From NCBI GenBank assembly GCA_910584735.1, contig CAJUBM010000154.1, forward strand, positions 1 through 5,624: a stretch of DNA of 5,624 nt, in the 5' to 3' direction. Below the pieces are notes generated by a model. That model was not told the origin of the DNA. It worked only from the letters and a program-made list of their open reading frames with translations, and did not search any database. Made by a program: the position numbers and the translations under genes. Source of the stretch: an uncultured Muribaculaceae bacterium (GTDB taxonomy: Bacteria > Bacteroidota > Bacteroidia > Bacteroidales > Muribaculaceae). Numbering within the stretch: the first letter of the stretch is position 1; every line of letters begins with the position of its first letter. Below are positions 5,290-5,624 of this stretch, piece after piece.

Positions 5290-5624
5290 CAAAAGCTAAA
5301 AAATCCGTGGTCAGAATTCTGACCACGGATTTTTTTATGTCAGACCTGGTGTATAGAGCCATGAAGGGGCATACAAATTCGTTGCCCGAGATTTTCCGAC
5401 ATGACTTGGGATATATGTCACGGGACGGAAAGCTCATGCCGATATTTAGGGTGTTATAGGGGAGTCCAGGGGGCTGTCTCTGTCGGGGATGGGAAGTTTT
5501 TGTTTTTTAAGGTTGGTGGTGTCTTTTCCTCGGTGCGTTTTTCTGCCATGGTTCTTTTTCTTCTTTTGCGAATAGTAGTGGTGCGATAAAAATCTTACCA
5601 CTGTTATTAAAATATTAATATTTA
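5290..5624. other. Region downstream of tRNA-Pro without a confident gene
   Basis: After the tRNA terminator this stretch has no ORF I can assign. The plus strand is G+T-rich to about 5580, then strongly AT-rich to the window end. A minus-strand frame at 5549-5454 could encode 31 residues starting MAEKRTEEKTPP, but it is low-complexity and has no recognised family or promoter. A 6-bp inverted repeat (AGTGGT at 5577-5582 with ACCACT at 5597-5602) lies near the end. No att-like duplicate of the tRNA 3' end and no integrase is visible. Confidence 0.5.
5298..5335 (+). terminator. Perfect palindromic intrinsic terminator of tRNA-Pro
   Basis: The 38 bases form a perfect palindrome with 19-bp arms centred on GAATTC: an A-run, TCCGTGGTCAGAAT, its complement and a T-run ending at 5336. 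It begins nine bases after the discriminator base. The GC-rich core followed by seven T's is a classic rho-independent terminator. The symmetric A-run means it should work in both directions and also shield the tRNA from transcripts entering from the right. Confidence 0.93.

Noticed and set aside
5198..5437. A 79-codon minus-strand frame containing VGVTRFELATTRPPDA and SNRAELHP
   Set aside because: This is the antisense reading of the tRNA, a well-known type of spurious predicted protein. The frame also crosses the terminator palindrome.
5163..5459. A 98-codon plus-strand frame, including a possible 40-aa product from ATG 5337
   Set aside because: It reads through the tRNA and the terminator. 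The repeated peptide KKSVVRILTTDF on both strands is only the palindrome translated twice. The part after the terminator has no promoter or family match.
1..5624. Insertion sequence, CRISPR array, toxin-antitoxin or phage genes
   Set aside because: No transposase, integrase or Cas motif, no regularly spaced direct repeats and no terminal inverted repeats were found. All sizeable inverted repeats fit terminators or leader stems.

Overview
The window looks like chromosomal DNA from a member of the Bacteroidales (phylum Bacteroidota), possibly near Muribaculaceae or Prevotellaceae; the family is a guess. Two independent lines support this. The protein families are of Bacteroidetes type: a GumC/Wzc-like polysaccharide tyrosine autokinase, a short lipoprotein OPX/Wza with a C-terminal membrane helix, and an ArgC-like protein. 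In addition, three intergenic spaces carry the Bacteroidetes sigma-ABfr promoter pattern (TTTG, 19-20 nt, TAnnTTTG), and the protein genes lack clear Shine-Dalgarno sequences.

Layout, read along the minus strand from right to left: (1) an ArgC-like gene (4871-3801) has its own consensus promoter at 4924-4954 and a small hairpin at its stop codon. (2) A 227-bp spacer holds a second promoter and a leader of roughly 105 nt with a stem-loop. (3) The OPX (Wza-like) outer-membrane export lipoprotein gene spans 3573-2752. (4) A 136-bp spacer contains a GC-rich hairpin. (5) The Wzc-like chain-length regulator and BY-kinase gene spans 2615-150 and starts with GTG. (6) A strong inverted repeat at 1-30, cut by the window edge, is probably the operon terminator. 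On the plus strand a tRNA-Pro(GGG) (5215-5289) forms a compact unit with its own promoter (5110-5141) and a perfect 38-nt palindromic terminator (5298-5335).

The OPX/Wzc pair forms the trans-envelope export and control module for capsule or exopolysaccharide. The glycosyltransferases, Wzx/Wzy and the phosphatase that normally accompany it are not in the window. The ArgC-like gene appears to be a separate transcription unit.

The most notable observation is that the ArgC-like protein keeps the ArgC fold signatures at both ends but has lost the catalytic Cys (Pro140 in its place), the HxHxPE histidines (QGISPE), the third Gly of the nucleotide-binding loop and the segment before the histidine motif. 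It therefore looks like an intact, expressed pseudoenzyme or a neofunctionalised paralog. I found no mobile element, CRISPR array or defence system.
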